Shown piece after piece: positions 49,201-62,310 of a DNA stretch of 64,000 nucleotides; the stretch's first letter is position 1; each line of letters begins with the position of its first letter. Position numbers and translations under genes: made by a program. The DNA is from Cardinalis cardinalis (taxonomy: Eukaryota; Chordata; Aves; Passeriformes; Cardinalidae). The notes under the pieces are model-generated. The model saw only the letters and a program-made list of their open reading frames with translations. It searched no databases and was not told the DNA's origin. The stretch is from positions 992,001-1,056,000 of the forward strand of contig JACDOX010000044.1 of the NCBI GenBank assembly GCA_014549065.1. Reading direction: 5' to 3'.

Positions 49201-52200
49201 AGGAATGAAGAGATTTTACTGTTCAACTATGTGCCTGCAAATATTTTTGTCAAATAATGTACTTAAGAAACTGCTGCGTGTAATGTGTCCCAAAAAACCG
49301 TAGTTTGGCTGAAATCTACCTCTGTGTAATGCTGTGGAAGAAGAGGGGAGAAAAAAGCTCTGTTTTTCTCTCTTTGTTCTGCATTTGTATGGGGATGAAG
49401 TAGGCTGCNCTGCAGAACAGTAGTTTTGTCACAGAAGATATCTCAGCTGATAAAAAGAAGTAACCTTGTCACCTTCTGTATTCTTTGCTGAAGTTAACAT
49501 TATATCATTATGCTTCTGGTATTTTACAGTGAGACACTGAGTCAAACTAACATTTCTTTTGCCTTTTTAGTTTTTGTCCTCATTGTCAGAGCCTCGACCT
49601 CTAGGCATAATGTGGGCATTGAATTAGACATCTTCTCTCTCTGGATTTTAGATATTTGTACCTTAACTAGAGACTTCAGCTCAGGAGTGTAACCCNGTTC
49701 TTGCTAACACTGGTGTAAAGTAGGGATCTTACAATACAGTCAGTGGAATTATTCTGGTAGAAGATGGGGGTAAATGGGGCTCTGGATTGTCCACAGACTT
49801 TTAGAAAATTGGAAAAGATGTTGCAGTATGTCCTCCAATTACTATTAACAAAAGTGCTCTTCCCCACACAGCCATTTTTCTGAAAGTGCCAATTTCTTTC
49901 GAGCTCCGCTTCCCATTAAGACTTCCCCTGAATGAGGGCAAATGAGAGTGATGCTCACTTTCATCAGCCAGGCAGTATTGGGAGACTGGCCTTGCTATTA
50001 CTATGCACTTACAAGCAGCTCAGAAGCAATTGCAACGCACTTGGTTGCCTAATTTGAAACTCTGAAAAATAAAGAAAAGGTTTTTTAAGGCTCAGTTCAG
50101 GAAGAGATTAGCTTGTGCAGCAGCATTTAAAAGTTTCAAGTGCTTTTTAGAACAATCTTGATAGGAACTTTTCCTTCTCTTTTCCAGCATCTAGGATATG
50201 GTGTGTTTCTCCTGTGAGAATTCACAAGACATACCTTAGAGATAAGATTAGAACTGTGAGAAAAGGGTTTGCCTTAATTGTTATTAACGTGCCCAGATTT
50301 TACAGCAAAAAGCAGACCTGTCTTGGTAGGCAGGTGAAGGGGAATGTTCAGTTGTATAGAAATTAAACAGCACTATGAAACAAGCTGTGAGCCTTGAACT
50401 GTGATCCCAGCTTGGCTGAAAAATTGAATAACAAAATTCTGCACTGAGGTCTCTTGAGGACTAATGAGTGAAATCCATTGGCTCTTGTCCTTCCTGTCCT
50501 TCATGGGCTTGGAAGGAGCCTTGCTCACAGATCATGANCCCAGATTTGACTTGGACACTCAGATCTAACACAGTGGCCAGAGTCCTGGCAGTCTGTTTAA
50601 ACAAAAATTGTTTTCATCTCTGTAATATCAAATTTATATCCATTTACACTCCCTTATATATGCTTAGATTAAGAGTGACAGAATCTAATTTAGGAAATTT
50701 TATTAATCACTTTTGAGTCAAAAAGGGAAATTATAAGGGAAATTAAATAAAGAGATGTCCTGTTCATATTTATGAGGTATTTTCCTCTACTGCAGAAGCA
50801 TAGCTTCTGGTTTATTGCTCCTAAACAGCTTCTTAAAAAAATGTGGACTGAGAAACTGTTTACACTGAGATACACACAGCTCTCTTTGCTAACATTTATT
50901 TTTTTGCATCAATACATAAGCAGCTGCCAGCTGAGGAATACCCAGCTCCAGCATTCTTGGTGTGGAGTGTTTGTACTTCACCCAGTAAAGCCATGTCCGA
51001 TGGGGAGAGAATATGCATGCAAAAGAAAGCCTCAACAGTTTATAGCAAAGTCTGTGCTTTGTCAAATTTAATGCATTTATGGTTACAGTTATGCCTGTAC
51101 CTTTTCTGCTTATAGGCCAGTTATTGCCCATCTGATCTTATCAGGATTCATGAACAGTAGAGTTTGGAAAAAAAATTATGATGGAAAAATACAATTCTAG
51201 TGCTAATATGAAGATGTGGTACTAAAACAAAACAGTTATAAAAATTTATAGGAAATTTTCAAAAGACAAAAGTCAAAAGGATTGTAACTGAAGCAATCTG
51301 GTTTCTAAGCGACTTTCATTTACTTTAACAGTTGTGCTGAAAACACTGTTATGGGTTAGGTAAATAAATTTTTTTTTGTGGCAGAAAATATTTACTATTT
51401 GGCATCCTGGTGGTTTAAATCCTTTTTGATAAAAATCTAATAGAAATCTGCAGTAACCTTCAGTGTCTACAGATTAAAGCTGTCTCATCAGGAAATCCCA
51501 AAATGCTACACAAAACGCACAAGAAATGATTTTGATTTTAAGGGGAAAAGGGAAAGAGTTTCTCAGGCCGTACTCNTGCAGAAACATAGAAGTGAAATCT
51601 TCACCTGAAGTTCTTTGCATTTGATGATATTTTTCCCTTTTTCTCTTATATAAGTTCAGTATAGGTATTCTACATGTATATGACATACATTGTGTGCGTT
51701 TGGGGTTCCTGTCAAGTGTAATCAGTATGAGTAGAGTATCTGTGTGGATACAAAGATGATCTAGGTTTCTTGAAAAAAAGAAAAAAACACTTAAAATCAA
51801 TCCAGGCCTGGATGGGAAGTCTGTGCATGCTCAGGGTGCTGCACAGAGTCTTTGAGCCCTTGTCCTTCAGAGGTGGCTTATGGATGTAGGATATTTTTTG
51901 AATTAAGAGGATCCAAATAGCTGGTGAAAAGATGATGAAATTGGAAGTTTCAAAGCCGCTTTACATGAATTCTCTTTTAAATAGATGTAATTTGTGGGAG
52001 GAGAGCTTTTCAGGTGTTGATTTTTTAACTTCAAAGTTAGCAAAAATGCTGAATTGCATTGCCTAGTACTTCTGTCTAACAGGCAGAATGGTACTGGTAA
52101 ACATACCTGACATCTGCAAATGATCACATTGCTAAGTCATTTTCTTTAAAGTATTTCTAAATATTATTTTTTGTTGTAATCATGTCTAGTGGCTCAGATG

Positions 52201-55200
52201 TAGGCTTGCAACAGGACCCTCCATTATGGAAATTAGCATTTTAGTCTTAAATGTTGAAGGTTTCTCATGTTACCATTTTAGAGATAGGTTTATGAAACCT
52301 GTTCAAAGCAATGTTCCCTGTTTGAAAGAATTCAATCTGATTCTTTTTGCTGCTGTTCCAAGTGCAGAAATGCAGAGATACCCTGTAATAAGATAGACAC
52401 AGACAATACTGGAGTGGTTTTGCAGTGTTGTGTAAGTGGATTTGTCTATTCTTGGAGGCCTNCTTAACCTTGCTTCATGTCTCCTTAATGAGACTACTGG
52501 CAAAAATTTCAGTGGGAACCATTCAAGTATGACAAGACTGACTACAAACAACCTCAGTAGAGCTGCAGAGCACATTTTTGATTCTCTAGTTTACCTACTT
52601 GACTCTGTTCACTCTGTCTCCTCATAACACCCTGCCTAAATAACCTTGAGAAATGTAATTATACAATCACTATTGATTAGAAAGAATCCATATTTAATTA
52701 TGTGTAGCATGTTCCACTTTTAAACTTTTAGTTCTTTGTTCATCAACACTTCATGTCAGACTGCAGCTCACTTTCAGCCACTGCAGTAATGATCTTCATA
52801 GGAAAATGAGGTTTCTCCCTTACTGAAATTTCTTAAAGAACAGGCTTGCTTCCTGCTTTTCTATCTGCATGCAAGCTGTCATCCTACCTTTGGTGCAGAA
52901 ATGTGACCAGTCATTCCTCCTTGAAAGGTCTTATTTGTAATTTTTGCAAGGGAAACAATTTTACTGAGGCAGTGCTTTGAGATCTTTGCATTGAATCTGT
53001 GCTGCAGTCTCAAGAGACCATGTCAGTTAAATTTCGACCTATGGCTGTAGCAGTTTCTTCATTTTTGCTTCACAAAAACTGTTAAATAATAGTGGTATAA
53101 GATCATGTATTTGAGCAAACCTAAAGTCTTCTCTAACCTGTTCCTATTTACTGCAAAAAATCACCACTTTTGCAGTAGAGTGGGAATACACAATTAAAAC
53201 CTCCTGAACTTCAGCACACTAAAATTCTCTGACTTTGTAGGCAGTCTCCTTAGAAGTAATATGTGGTGATTTGCCTCCTGGTTAATAAGGAATCCTGCAC
53301 AAAATAAAGCTTACATTACAGTATTTTTCTCAAGTAGAAGCCTAANTGAATCTTTCTTCCAGACAAAATCTAATTTATGATCCTTAGAGAGGCAGCTTGC
53401 AATTCTTGCTTCTGAATCTGCATCAATCCTCTGGGTGGGGTTTGAGTTTTTCTTCTTAGTTCAGTGAAGAATAAAAACTGAGGACTTTAGTCTCTATATA
53501 TGGTTCATATATGCTCTGAATTGGAAGAAATGCCATGACAGCAACTCACATCATTGTAGTACTCCCAAAAAGCCAGACCTACCTGACTGCAGTTCCGCAC
53601 TGGGAGTTTCTGCNTAGACCTTCTCCAGTCCCAAATGTGGGCAGATTGCTACAGAAAATCAGGGTCAAATTCAGAAGTCTCATACTTGGTGCTAAGGGAA
53701 TGAACTTGGGATGAAAGGAAATTAAAAATTCTCTCCTCAGTTATCACCTCTGTCTTCTTGCTGAAATGGCTTCTACAGACTTTATATGGGATGATGGTAT
53801 TCATAGGACATACTTACTTGCATCCATGGATCCAGCCTGCCTTAACATGCTAACCTCATANGAATCAGGGCTCTGCACTGCAAAGAAGCTGTGCAGCCAT
53901 GCCATGCTCCTCATTGTCTCTTGAGAGATTTGGTTGCTGCCAAGGCAGTGTATGGGTGAGTAAAAGGAGAATGAATGTGTCCTCAGAAGACACCATTATA
54001 AAATACTTCCCTCTGCAGAAATTGTGACATGAAAATGCACAGATGAGCTCACTGCCTAGTGGGGCTATTTCTGGGATGTTTACCCTCACCTCTTCCTCAG
54101 AGCTGTGCCTACTGTAAGCAACCAGTTTTGAAGATTTGCTTAAGATAGCAGTGCAGTGTTAAGCAGCGGAAGCATTTTCCTTTGAATATGGCTATACTCC
54201 AAGAGAAAGTAGCTATGAGTAGTTCATTTGTACAATAAATGCAGTTGTTAATATGCTCTGGGAGCTGTTTGGTTCCAAAATGTTTTAAGTTGAGGAACAT
54301 TATAACTGGAAAGTGCTTTTAATAGCAAATGATCTGTGTGGAGTAACAAAAAGAGGGAGGTTGCAAGGGAAGTGTAAAGATCAGGTTCAAAAGCATATCA
54401 GAATAACTCATAGGGTTACAGCAAAGATTTATATGGAGTCATTTCATAGGGTCCTGTCTTTGTTGAGATCATCCCTGTTATATAGGACTACAAGGCTATA
54501 ACTGAGCTGAGAATGAGATACATTCACCCTGTAGTTGATAAAGGAGGTACAATAATACCTCATTATAAAAATACTGATTTATAGAAACTAGAATGATTTA
54601 TGGCTTTCCTTTACATTAAGCAAGAAGAGAATAACAGGAGCAGTCCTAAGGCTTGTTCTCTAGCAAGAAGTAGGTCTCCAAATCTTTCAGACTGTCTTGA
54701 TCAACAGAGAAAAAAAAAACGCCCAGAAAACTGTGAAAACCTGTTTTAAAAAATCACTTACGAATACAGTAACTGGTACTGGGTTTTGAAAAGATCAGCA
54801 AGAAATAAAATAAATGCCTGATGTTCGTCTATCAGAATATGGTTTGCATTAATTAAATGAAATCTTTTGTATGCCAGGAAGTAGATCTAGAAAGACACTG
54901 TTCTATAGTCAGGATATGTGTTGCTGGTACTGTGTAAGTATATTCTCCTGGTAGAAAAACTTTTTATTGAAATTCTTAATATTTTTTGGTACTACTGTTT
55001 AGCTCTGAAGCATTCTGCAGAGTGTTTCTGCTCTTATTTCAAATCTGATGTCACCATGATGCATTGTGTTGTGTAGTTCTAAAAATGATAACACCCCTCA
55101 AACAAACATGATCATTTGTGCAACTACAGAAAGGTGTATAAAGTAACAGTGGCAAGACTGATCGGAGAACAATCTTACTCTCAGAAGTTCACTTTTGGAA

Positions 55201-55375
55201 TTTAAAGAATAGCCTGTGTGAGCTGAGACAGAAAATAAGATTTTACCTGAAAATTACATCCAAGATACCTCTTCTCTACTTCTTTTTTTTCCCATGAAAG
55301 CTTATTGGCATATCCTTTTAATATATTGCATTTGTGAAGGAGGAAAAGTGAGCAGGGAATTGCCTAACTAATGTA
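46253..55375. other. Long gene-free stretch, nothing recognised
   Basis: Nine kilobases of A/T-rich sequence with scattered ambiguous bases and short homopolymers. I found no CR1, SINE, exon or RNA gene. The longest frame is 108 codons (51474-51800 minus) and is unrecognised. Diverged ancient repeats may be present below my ability to see them. Confidence 0.45.
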
Positions 55376-55435
55376 CTTCTAGGCAACTTACATTCCTTCT
55401 AAACAACTTTTATTCCTTCTAAGTGATTCATGGAT
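55376..55435 (+). repeat. Degenerate 20-bp minisatellite-like repeat
   Basis: cttctaggcaacttacattc (55376-55395) is followed directly by cttctaaacaacttttattc (55396-55415), 16 of 20 identical. A third, weaker copy starts with cttctaagtgattcatgg (55416-55433). Confidence 0.7.
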
Positions 55436-55634
55436 ATCCCAATAATCAACGTTTACATCNGATAAAGAGCTGTGGTAGTTAATTCAAAAAGTGATTATGA
55501 AAACTACAATTTTCAATCTAATGCTTGGAGCCATGAGATTAAAAATTAGATTCCTTCTTTAGGAGCAATAAGAACAGTAGTTACACTTGACATCCTGATC
55601 TCAAAATACAAATTGCACTGCACAGAAAATATTC
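55436..55634. other. Short spacer
   Basis: Unique-looking sequence between two tandem repeats. Nothing recognised. Confidence 0.5.
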
Positions 55635-55669
55635 TATCCATCTGTATGTCCATCCATCCATCCATCCAT

Positions 55670-55702
<33 letters not shown>

Positions 55703-55712
55703 TGTCCATCCC
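55635..55712. repeat. (CATC)n tetranucleotide microsatellite
   Basis: Eleven uninterrupted CATC units at 55651-55695, flanked by variant units (tctg, cgtc, gtcc). The minus-strand frame across it (55546-55788) encodes a periodic Trp-Met-Asp-Gly run and is a by-product of the repeat. Confidence 0.95.
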
Positions 55713-55887
55713 TGCCTTCTCTTAGCTTATAGGCACCCAGGCCTGTAGGAGTAGGTGGATCTGTTGGACACACATTGATTCCGGTCATGTGAGTAAGAAG
55801 ACAGCATGTAAAATGATGTCCCAGTGTTCCTCATCTCTTGAGGATGGTGTCATTACTTTAATGAGCTGCTTGGAGTAAAGCTTGTTT
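55713..55887. other. Short spacer
   Basis: Sequence between the CATC tract and the CR1. Nothing recognised. Confidence 0.5.
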
Positions 55888-56146
55888 AGAATCATGGAAT
55901 TAAAGAATATGCTGAGTTGGAAGTGACCCATGAGGATCATTGAGTCCAACTCCTGGCCTGGCACAGGACATCCCAAGAGTCACTCCATGTGCCTGAGAGC
56001 ATTGTCCAAACATTTCTTGAACTCTGTCACTCTTGGTGCTGTGACCACTTCCCTGAAAAGCCCATTCCAGCACCCAGCCACCCTCTGGGTGAAGAACATT
56101 TTTCTAACACTCAACCAAAAACTCCCCTGACACAGCTTCATGCCAA
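55888..56146 (-). mobile_element. CR1 LINE, 5'-truncated copy
   Basis: The plus strand shows the complement of a CR1 3' end: 'agaatcatggaattaaagaa', a diverged octamer tail, then 'gagttggaagtgacccatga' and 'ggatcattgagtccaactcc'. It continues along the common songbird CR1 subfamily: 'gcctggcacaggacatccca', 'actccatgtgcctgagagca', 'ttgtccaaacatttcttgaa', 'gctgtgaccacttccctg' and 'cccagccaccctctgggtga'. Similarity ends near 'acagcttcatgcca' at 56146. The open frame at 55989-56459 is this repeat read through into flanking sequence and is not a gene. Divergence in the tail suggests it is older than the copies at 9.7 and 31.4 kb. Confidence 0.95.
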
Positions 56147-56397
56147 GGCAGGTTTAGGGGAGATTTCCTCTCAACATGTGCATCTGTGTAAGCCAAATGT
56201 CCACCGGGCTGGACATCAGTGTTTTTCACTTCATCATCAGCAGGGAAGAAAAGAGTCACACACTTCAATTTCTTTTGTTATGTGTGCTATTTATGTCCCA
56301 AAATGTCCTGCAAATATAGAAAGTCTAACAAACATGGATCTTGCAAGGAGCTATTGTGGATTCTTAAATTTCATATGTCCTTTCTCCCCACCCCCGC
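56147..56397. other. Spacer, nothing recognised
   Basis: Sequence between the CR1 and the poly-A tract. Nothing recognised beyond the tail of the CR1 read-through frame. Confidence 0.5.
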
Positions 56398-56421
56398 AAA
56401 AAAAAAAAAAAAAAAAAAAAA
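56398..56421 (+). repeat. Poly-A tract (24 A)
   Basis: An uninterrupted run of 24 A preceded by a C-rich segment (ccccacccccgc). A retroposed mRNA can end this way, but the 250 bases upstream show no recognisable coding sequence or AATAAA signal placed as expected, so I call only the tract. Confidence 0.95.
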
Positions 56422-59169
56422 GGGAAGAAAACAGAGACAACAAAAACCTGACAACTTAGACCTGATCTTTTTCTTCAAGATATATTCATACATACGCAAA
56501 TAAGTAGTGAGTTATATTAATATTCCGTCTGACTCTATCATCACATGCGTGTAGTTGCAACTGCCAGTTTACAGACCATTGTAGCCATTTTGCAGGTGAT
56601 GCTTAGCCACTGCTTTCATGTAAATCTAGCACATAAAATGAGTGTAGAAATTTTACATTCTCATCTACTCTGTTGTTTGTATTTTCAATCAGAAAGTGGT
56701 AACTGCTGCATAAATGATAATGTCAACCATTCAGCTGGCGCTTGAGTTACTAAATACCTATATATTCAGTGCTGCTGTTACAATAGGGTTATAGCAGTGC
56801 ACAGTTTAGCAGAAGTAGATACACTGTAAAGTTCTACCTCAGGAAGTATGCATTTGGCAAGAATAAATATAAAGTCACCACCTTTAAAAAAAAAACAACT
56901 GTTCTTGAATCAACTAATGTAACAAATCAAACAGACGCATTAATTAAGGAATTTTGTATGACNGAGGGGTTTAAAAATAGAGAGCAGTGCAGCTGGATTT
57001 GGACTCTTACATAATATCTGGACTGACAGTCACAAATGTGAGACTCTGGCTTTACTTTAAGAAAAGTTGTCTTCCTTGGTCAGTCTGTCAAAGCTCTGAG
57101 TCATAGTTGTTCTGAAACAGGGAAAGTAACTTCTGGCAGCAAGACATGTGAAAACAGTAGTGTCAGATTTCATGGTGTTTTAAAAATATTCCTCTGACTT
57201 TTAAGAGATCCACAAAAACTTTAAGTACCAGAGGAAATCACAGTGTGTCTTNACTGATGATTGTCTTTGGCTGCTCTGCTCCAGCCTCTGATCAAATTAC
57301 TGCACACAAAAGCACTTCTGACAAGGCCCAGCTAAGATCCTATTTTTTCACATTAAAACAAGAAGGAGGATTGTCAGAATGTGACTGTCATCTGCTGTGA
57401 AATTGCTTGGATAAATATATGTACTAGATAAGGAAACAGTAGTCAAATTGTTCTATTTCCTGACNGGCTCTGCCAATTAACCAAGGTACAGTTATGTCCT
57501 CCCACTACAATTCATGTTGTATATTATATTCTGTCCTTATCAAGGCCTAAGAAAGTCTTTGGACAACTCATGTCTGATACAGCAGAGAACCTGAAAAGAT
57601 TAGATTGAGCTACCATCTCTTCTACACTCAGTCCATTATGAGAAATCCCAGAGCTAAAGAAACCACCTCAAATGGATTGCTGCTGGTTACAGGGAATAAC
57701 AGCTACTCTGAAGAGATGATCACTTTGTCCCTCTTTTCAGCAGCAGTGATGTCTGGGAACCCTGATGGTCCTTGACTTGGGAGAGAACTTCTACATTTGA
57801 AATAGCATTGCCTCATGAAAAATGTCATGAGGAAATAGAGCAGGGATATGGGGAAATACAAGAGAAAAAACATCAAGTGGCACAAGGACAGGAATCCTTT
57901 TCAGATGAGTGTTTAGTCCTGGGTAATGTTGGGAAGAGAATGAGAATGGAAGAATAGGAGAAGGATGTGTAAGACAAGCATTTGTTATCCCAGGCACTAG
58001 AAGAAAGAAGTGGAGGAACTCTTGTTCCTTTAACAGTTTAGCAAAAGTTAAAATCCTGGTCTGCATCCCTGAGCCATGTCTCATTACACTTTTATGAAGG
58101 ATGCTGTTTACTTTGATAGGAAATACTTGTATAAAAAATTAGTTTGGACTTGGACTGTGGGAAAAAATACTGTACATATGTGAGTGGACCAGAAGCCCTC
58201 AGATAAATATGAAGGCTTTAAGAAGACAAAATGAGGTTTTCGGAATTAAAAGTAGAAAGGATGTGATATTTACTTTTTTAATCTGCTNTGCTGAAATAAC
58301 TGAAGGGTATAAACCTGAAAATTTTGTGGCACAATTGATAGAAAATAATTAGTTTTTTCAAGTACAATGTGCCTGGGAACTTAATATTATTCAGATGATG
58401 TCAAATGCAGAGCAAACAACATAAATGCTGAGCTGTGAGAAACTCTGTGTGAATAAATATGTGCCTATCACACTTTAGACATAAAATATTCATATATTTC
58501 AATGCTAATTCTTCCCTGACTGGACTGCTTCCTAAAAAAAAAAAAAAGGTTGCACAGAAAATCACTGGATACAGCTTATACTTAATATTAGTGGTAAAAA
58601 CAGTGGCTGGAAACACCAAGCAGCCCTTTTTAAAACTCTATTCTCTTTTAATTGTGAACCTTCACATAACAGGGTGATAATTAGAGGAGCAGACATAGCA
58701 TGGAGGTAAACAGCTTTTTTTCTGCATCATTGCCTGATAGTGTGGAGCTGGTTGGGATTCAAGTCCAGACCCTGAATCGCTGGAGTCTCAGAAGCAGCTA
58801 CGGATTAACATTTAATAAAGAGTAGGTCGGCTATGACCAGCTTTAATTGAAAAGGGACAGCCAGGGATAATTTCCAATGTACCACCATGGTTTCTTGCCT
58901 ATTTGAGGGAAAGGGGAGCTCTCACTTCCTAAGTGCCCTTACTGCTGATAGAAGAAGCCCAGCATTTTCAATCCTTCTGATCAGGCCCAGGGGTAATACT
59001 AAACCAAAAATGATGTGCAAATACTCATTTTATTGGACATTTTGGTCATTCACAGCACTGTAGGTTGAGAGAGACAGCCCACCTGTTTGAATGGCAAGTC
59101 TGAAGAGAAGCAGCAATTTTAATCAATGCCCAAGCATTGCTCCTCCATCATGCTGCAAGTAAACACATA
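56422..59169. other. Gene-free stretch, nothing firm
   Basis: A/T-rich with A runs near 56885-56896 and 58536-58548. A tRNA-like 'gggattcaagtcc' at about 58754-58766 could be the B-box part of an old SINE, but the rest of such an element is not visible. Confidence 0.45.
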
Positions 59170-59310
59170 AGCAATTCAAGGACCTGATTCTGTCCCTCTG
59201 TTCCTACATCTGTACCTTTGGAATACAATATTTAGGGACAAATAATGGTCTTTAAACTTTTGAGGTACTGTGATAACAGAGTGATGCTACAAAGATATCT
59301 GTAAAGAGAT
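59170..59310 (+). mobile_element. Possible MIR-like SINE 3' half
   Basis: 'ctgttcctacatctgtacct' at about 59199-59218 parallels 'cagtttcctcatctgtaaaa' of MIR. 'cttttgaggtactgtgataa' at 59257-59276 and 'gatgctacaaagatatctg' at 59283-59301 parallel the amniote MIR end ('ctttgagatcctcggatga' and 'gcgctatataagtgc'). Order and spacing fit, but similarity is moderate. Confidence 0.45.
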
Positions 59311-62026
59311 AGGTGCTCCAAAGCAATCTCTTNCTGGGGAAAACAGCATGCACCCTATTGATACTGCAATTATGGAGCACTGCCCAAGCCTGCCTGTGCT
59401 TGATTTTATATCTGCTGGATTCCTCTGCCATGTTATTGGTACAGATCTACCTTGGCTAGCTCAGTTCTCCCTTCCATGGCATTCCCAAATTTCAGGCTCC
59501 TGGGGATTTACCCATATTCTCAAAACAACAGCCTTGCCTCTCTTGTGAGCCCCCTATTTTATGTCTCATTTGGGCTTACTTGAGTGCTACACAAAACTTG
59601 CCCTGGGATATTTTATTGGGTGTTTTCTTTATCAATCATCATCTTTATTCTTCATTCTCATCTTGTAGCTGAATTTTCTTTCTGTGTCTGTACAACTCAC
59701 CACTTGTGGTTACTTATGTGCTTTCTTTGTGCAGTCCCTGACATCTGAAACTGATCCTGTATAGCTCTTTGACACATAAACTCTCAATTTTCTTCCAAGT
59801 CTCAGCCGAAGAGACTTCTTAGCACTTGTCTGTATCTCTTAATTTTCTCATTGTAGTTTTTCTATTATAAACCCATTAATTTTGTTTCTAAACTGCATAT
59901 ATTATATGGGAATACATAGTATACTTTTTAAAAGTTGTAGAAAATAAGGCCTAATTGTGTTGGTCAGCTTTTTCTTATTAGCATTAGCTGGAAAAAAAAT
60001 CCATAACTTTCCACAGAATGTCACACATACACTCTGGAGACAGTGAAAAGAGTAGGGCACAGATATTTTACGATTGATAGCAATCCTAGATGCCATGCAA
60101 TGCACCAGAAGCTGCTCACCTGTGTGGTGGCTGCTTTAGATTGAGCGCCAATCGGGTTCAGGGCCAGGAAATTCACATGGCAGAAAAAAAAAAGAAGTAC
60201 AAAAAGAAACACACCAANTGAGGGTTTCTGCAGCACAAACCTGGGGCATAAATACAACATTTTGGTTACTGTCCTCGATGAATGATCCTCTTTTTAGCCC
60301 TTGACATTTCATTCTCTGCAACTTATCGATACAAAACACTGCAAATCACATATGCACAGAAGGAGCCATAGCCTGTGCTTATCTTGCATCCTTGATCACT
60401 TATAGAACCTCCAAATCCCCAAGCCCAGCAGACCTGCAGTAAGGCTTTAAAATAACTTTAAGTTACCTACATCAAATGAGTTTTTCCTGCTCCTTCTCTG
60501 AGACTAAATCAGAAAACAGAGAGTACATGTGCCTTACTGTGTCCTTTGGCTTAAGTAACTCAGGGACTGATCCAAANAGACCATAGGAATCAGTGTGAAT
60601 GTTCTTCCATTTGCTTCAGTAGGCCTTGGGTCGGGCGTTTGTTGCAGAGTATCAAAACCTGCTTAAATACACCTCAAGTTTCTGTTAGTCTCATGAACTC
60701 TATCAATTGTTCCCAGATGCACTCTGCAAAAAATAATTTTCCTTTTCTGTGAGATTTCAAATACAAACAGCAAGCAATACAAGAAGCTTGTGGGCAGCTT
60801 TTGCCCTAGAAACTGCAGACTGGTCATGCATAACCTTTCTTGAATAGAAAAAAATAGCAATAATTCAAATTGATTTGGATATGAGTGCAGTCAAAAGGAC
60901 CGAAATTGGCTGAAAATGCCCTGGCTTGGAAGGAGCTTCAAACACTACTGAGTAGAGAAATAAGAAAAACAGAGTAGAACTGTGANCAGGAAATTACAAA
61001 ATGGAATTCAAACTAGAAAAAAAAAAATTAACAAATCTTCATCTGAATTCTGTCTTCATTGGCAGCTTATGTTTTTCTTTGTTCCTAATGTCCTCTTCTC
61101 CTGTAGGTTTTAAGTAGGCCTGATACGGCCATTGGTTTCAGGAAGGGTGTTGCTATTTTGCCCTCAATGCTGTGCAGAGTGTATCAGTATATCAGACTGT
61201 GAGATGACTGCATGCAGTCTGGAAGGACATGACTGAGTTGCTCACAGTCTTCAGGAAAAACAAATGTGAATGATATTTACATGTCTGTTCCTCGTTTAGC
61301 CNTTTGCTTATGACGTGCCGGGAAGGAGACAATTGCCATTATGCGGTCAAGTGGGGACCTGGCATTTCCTGGCTCAGTGAGAGATGTCCCAAAGAACTTC
61401 CAAACAGCCTCAATATTCTGATCCTGTACACTGACAAGAGAGAGTAGGCAGGTTTGTTAGTGTGACATCTGATGGAAAGGAATTTGAATTTAATATTCAG
61501 AAAATTCAAACTAAATATCACTTCCCATAAGAAGGGAAGAGTTTCCCTTGAAATGTGCTAAAAGACCTATTTCTTGAGATGCCTGAGAAGGAGTGGAAGT
61601 GATGTGTAAGAGGCAAACTTGCCTTGGTAGAAGGAAGAACCAGCTAACCTTCAATTCATATGTGTCTAAAATGGATCCTGCCATGAATTTAATGGAATGG
61701 GTCTCATAAAAATTTGTCAGCTGAATTCATCTCTTCACTGGGAGATCAGTGCTGATTTGAAAGTGTTAACACAGTGATATATATTTGGAAACCAACAACA
61801 GCCTAGTTTCAGCTGCTTGTCACACATGTAGGATGNGGGCTAGATAAAAGTGACGTGGATTAAAAAGAAAAAAAAATAGGAGATTTTAAGTATGAACCAC
61901 AGAGGCACTGTGTTCCACCCTTCCAATGAANGGTCCAGGAGCCAGAAGAATCAGTTGAGATCTTGTCAAAGGCACTTATTTCACAGGTTTAATGAAGCCT
62001 GGCTAGCAAACTGACTTCAGGAAAAC
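59311..62026. other. Gene-free stretch, nothing recognised
   Basis: Mixed composition with A runs near 60185-60194 and 61016-61028. Short unrecognised frames only. Confidence 0.5.
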
Positions 62027-62310
62027 AGGAAGGGAGGGAGGGAGCGAGGGAGGGAGGGAGGGAGGGAGGGAGGAAAGGAAGGAAGGAAGGAAGGAAGGAA
62101 GGAAGGAANNNNNNNNNNNNNNNNNNNNNNNNNNNNNNNNNNNNNNNNNNNNNNNNNNNNNNNNNNNNNNNNNNNNNNNNNNNNNNNNNNNNNNNNNNNN
62201 NNNNNNNNNNNNNGAAGGAAGGAAGGAAGGAAGGAAGGAAGGAAGGAAGGAAGGAAGGAAGGAAGGAAGGAAGGAAGGAAGGAAGGAAGGAAGGAAGGAA
62301 GGAAGGAAAA
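62027..62310 (+). repeat. GGGA/GGAA homopurine tract with a 105-base assembly gap
   Basis: A GGGA repeat (about 62031-62073) changes into a GGAA repeat (62077-62108), then 105 N (62109-62213), then more GGAA to about 62308. Apart from one C at 62045 the visible part is purine on the plus strand. Six GGG runs in a row with single-A loops lie at 62048-62070, a textbook parallel G-quadruplex sequence. The open frame on the minus strand (61989-62324) encodes only the periodic translation of the repeat. The gap length may be an estimate. Confidence 0.95.

Noticed and set aside
55546..55788. Minus-strand frame with Trp-Met-Asp-Gly periodicity
   Set aside because: A direct translation of the CATC microsatellite.
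56150..56421. Processed pseudogene ending in the 24-A tract
   Set aside because: No recognisable coding sequence or polyadenylation signal upstream; the tract stands alone.
55989..56459. 156-codon plus-strand open frame
   Set aside because: The first third is the antisense of the CR1 copy at 55888-56146 and the end is encoded by the poly-A tract.
58735..58770. Second tRNA-like B-box resemblance (gggattcaagtcc)
   Set aside because: Isolated match; neither a head nor a tail of a known SINE could be followed.
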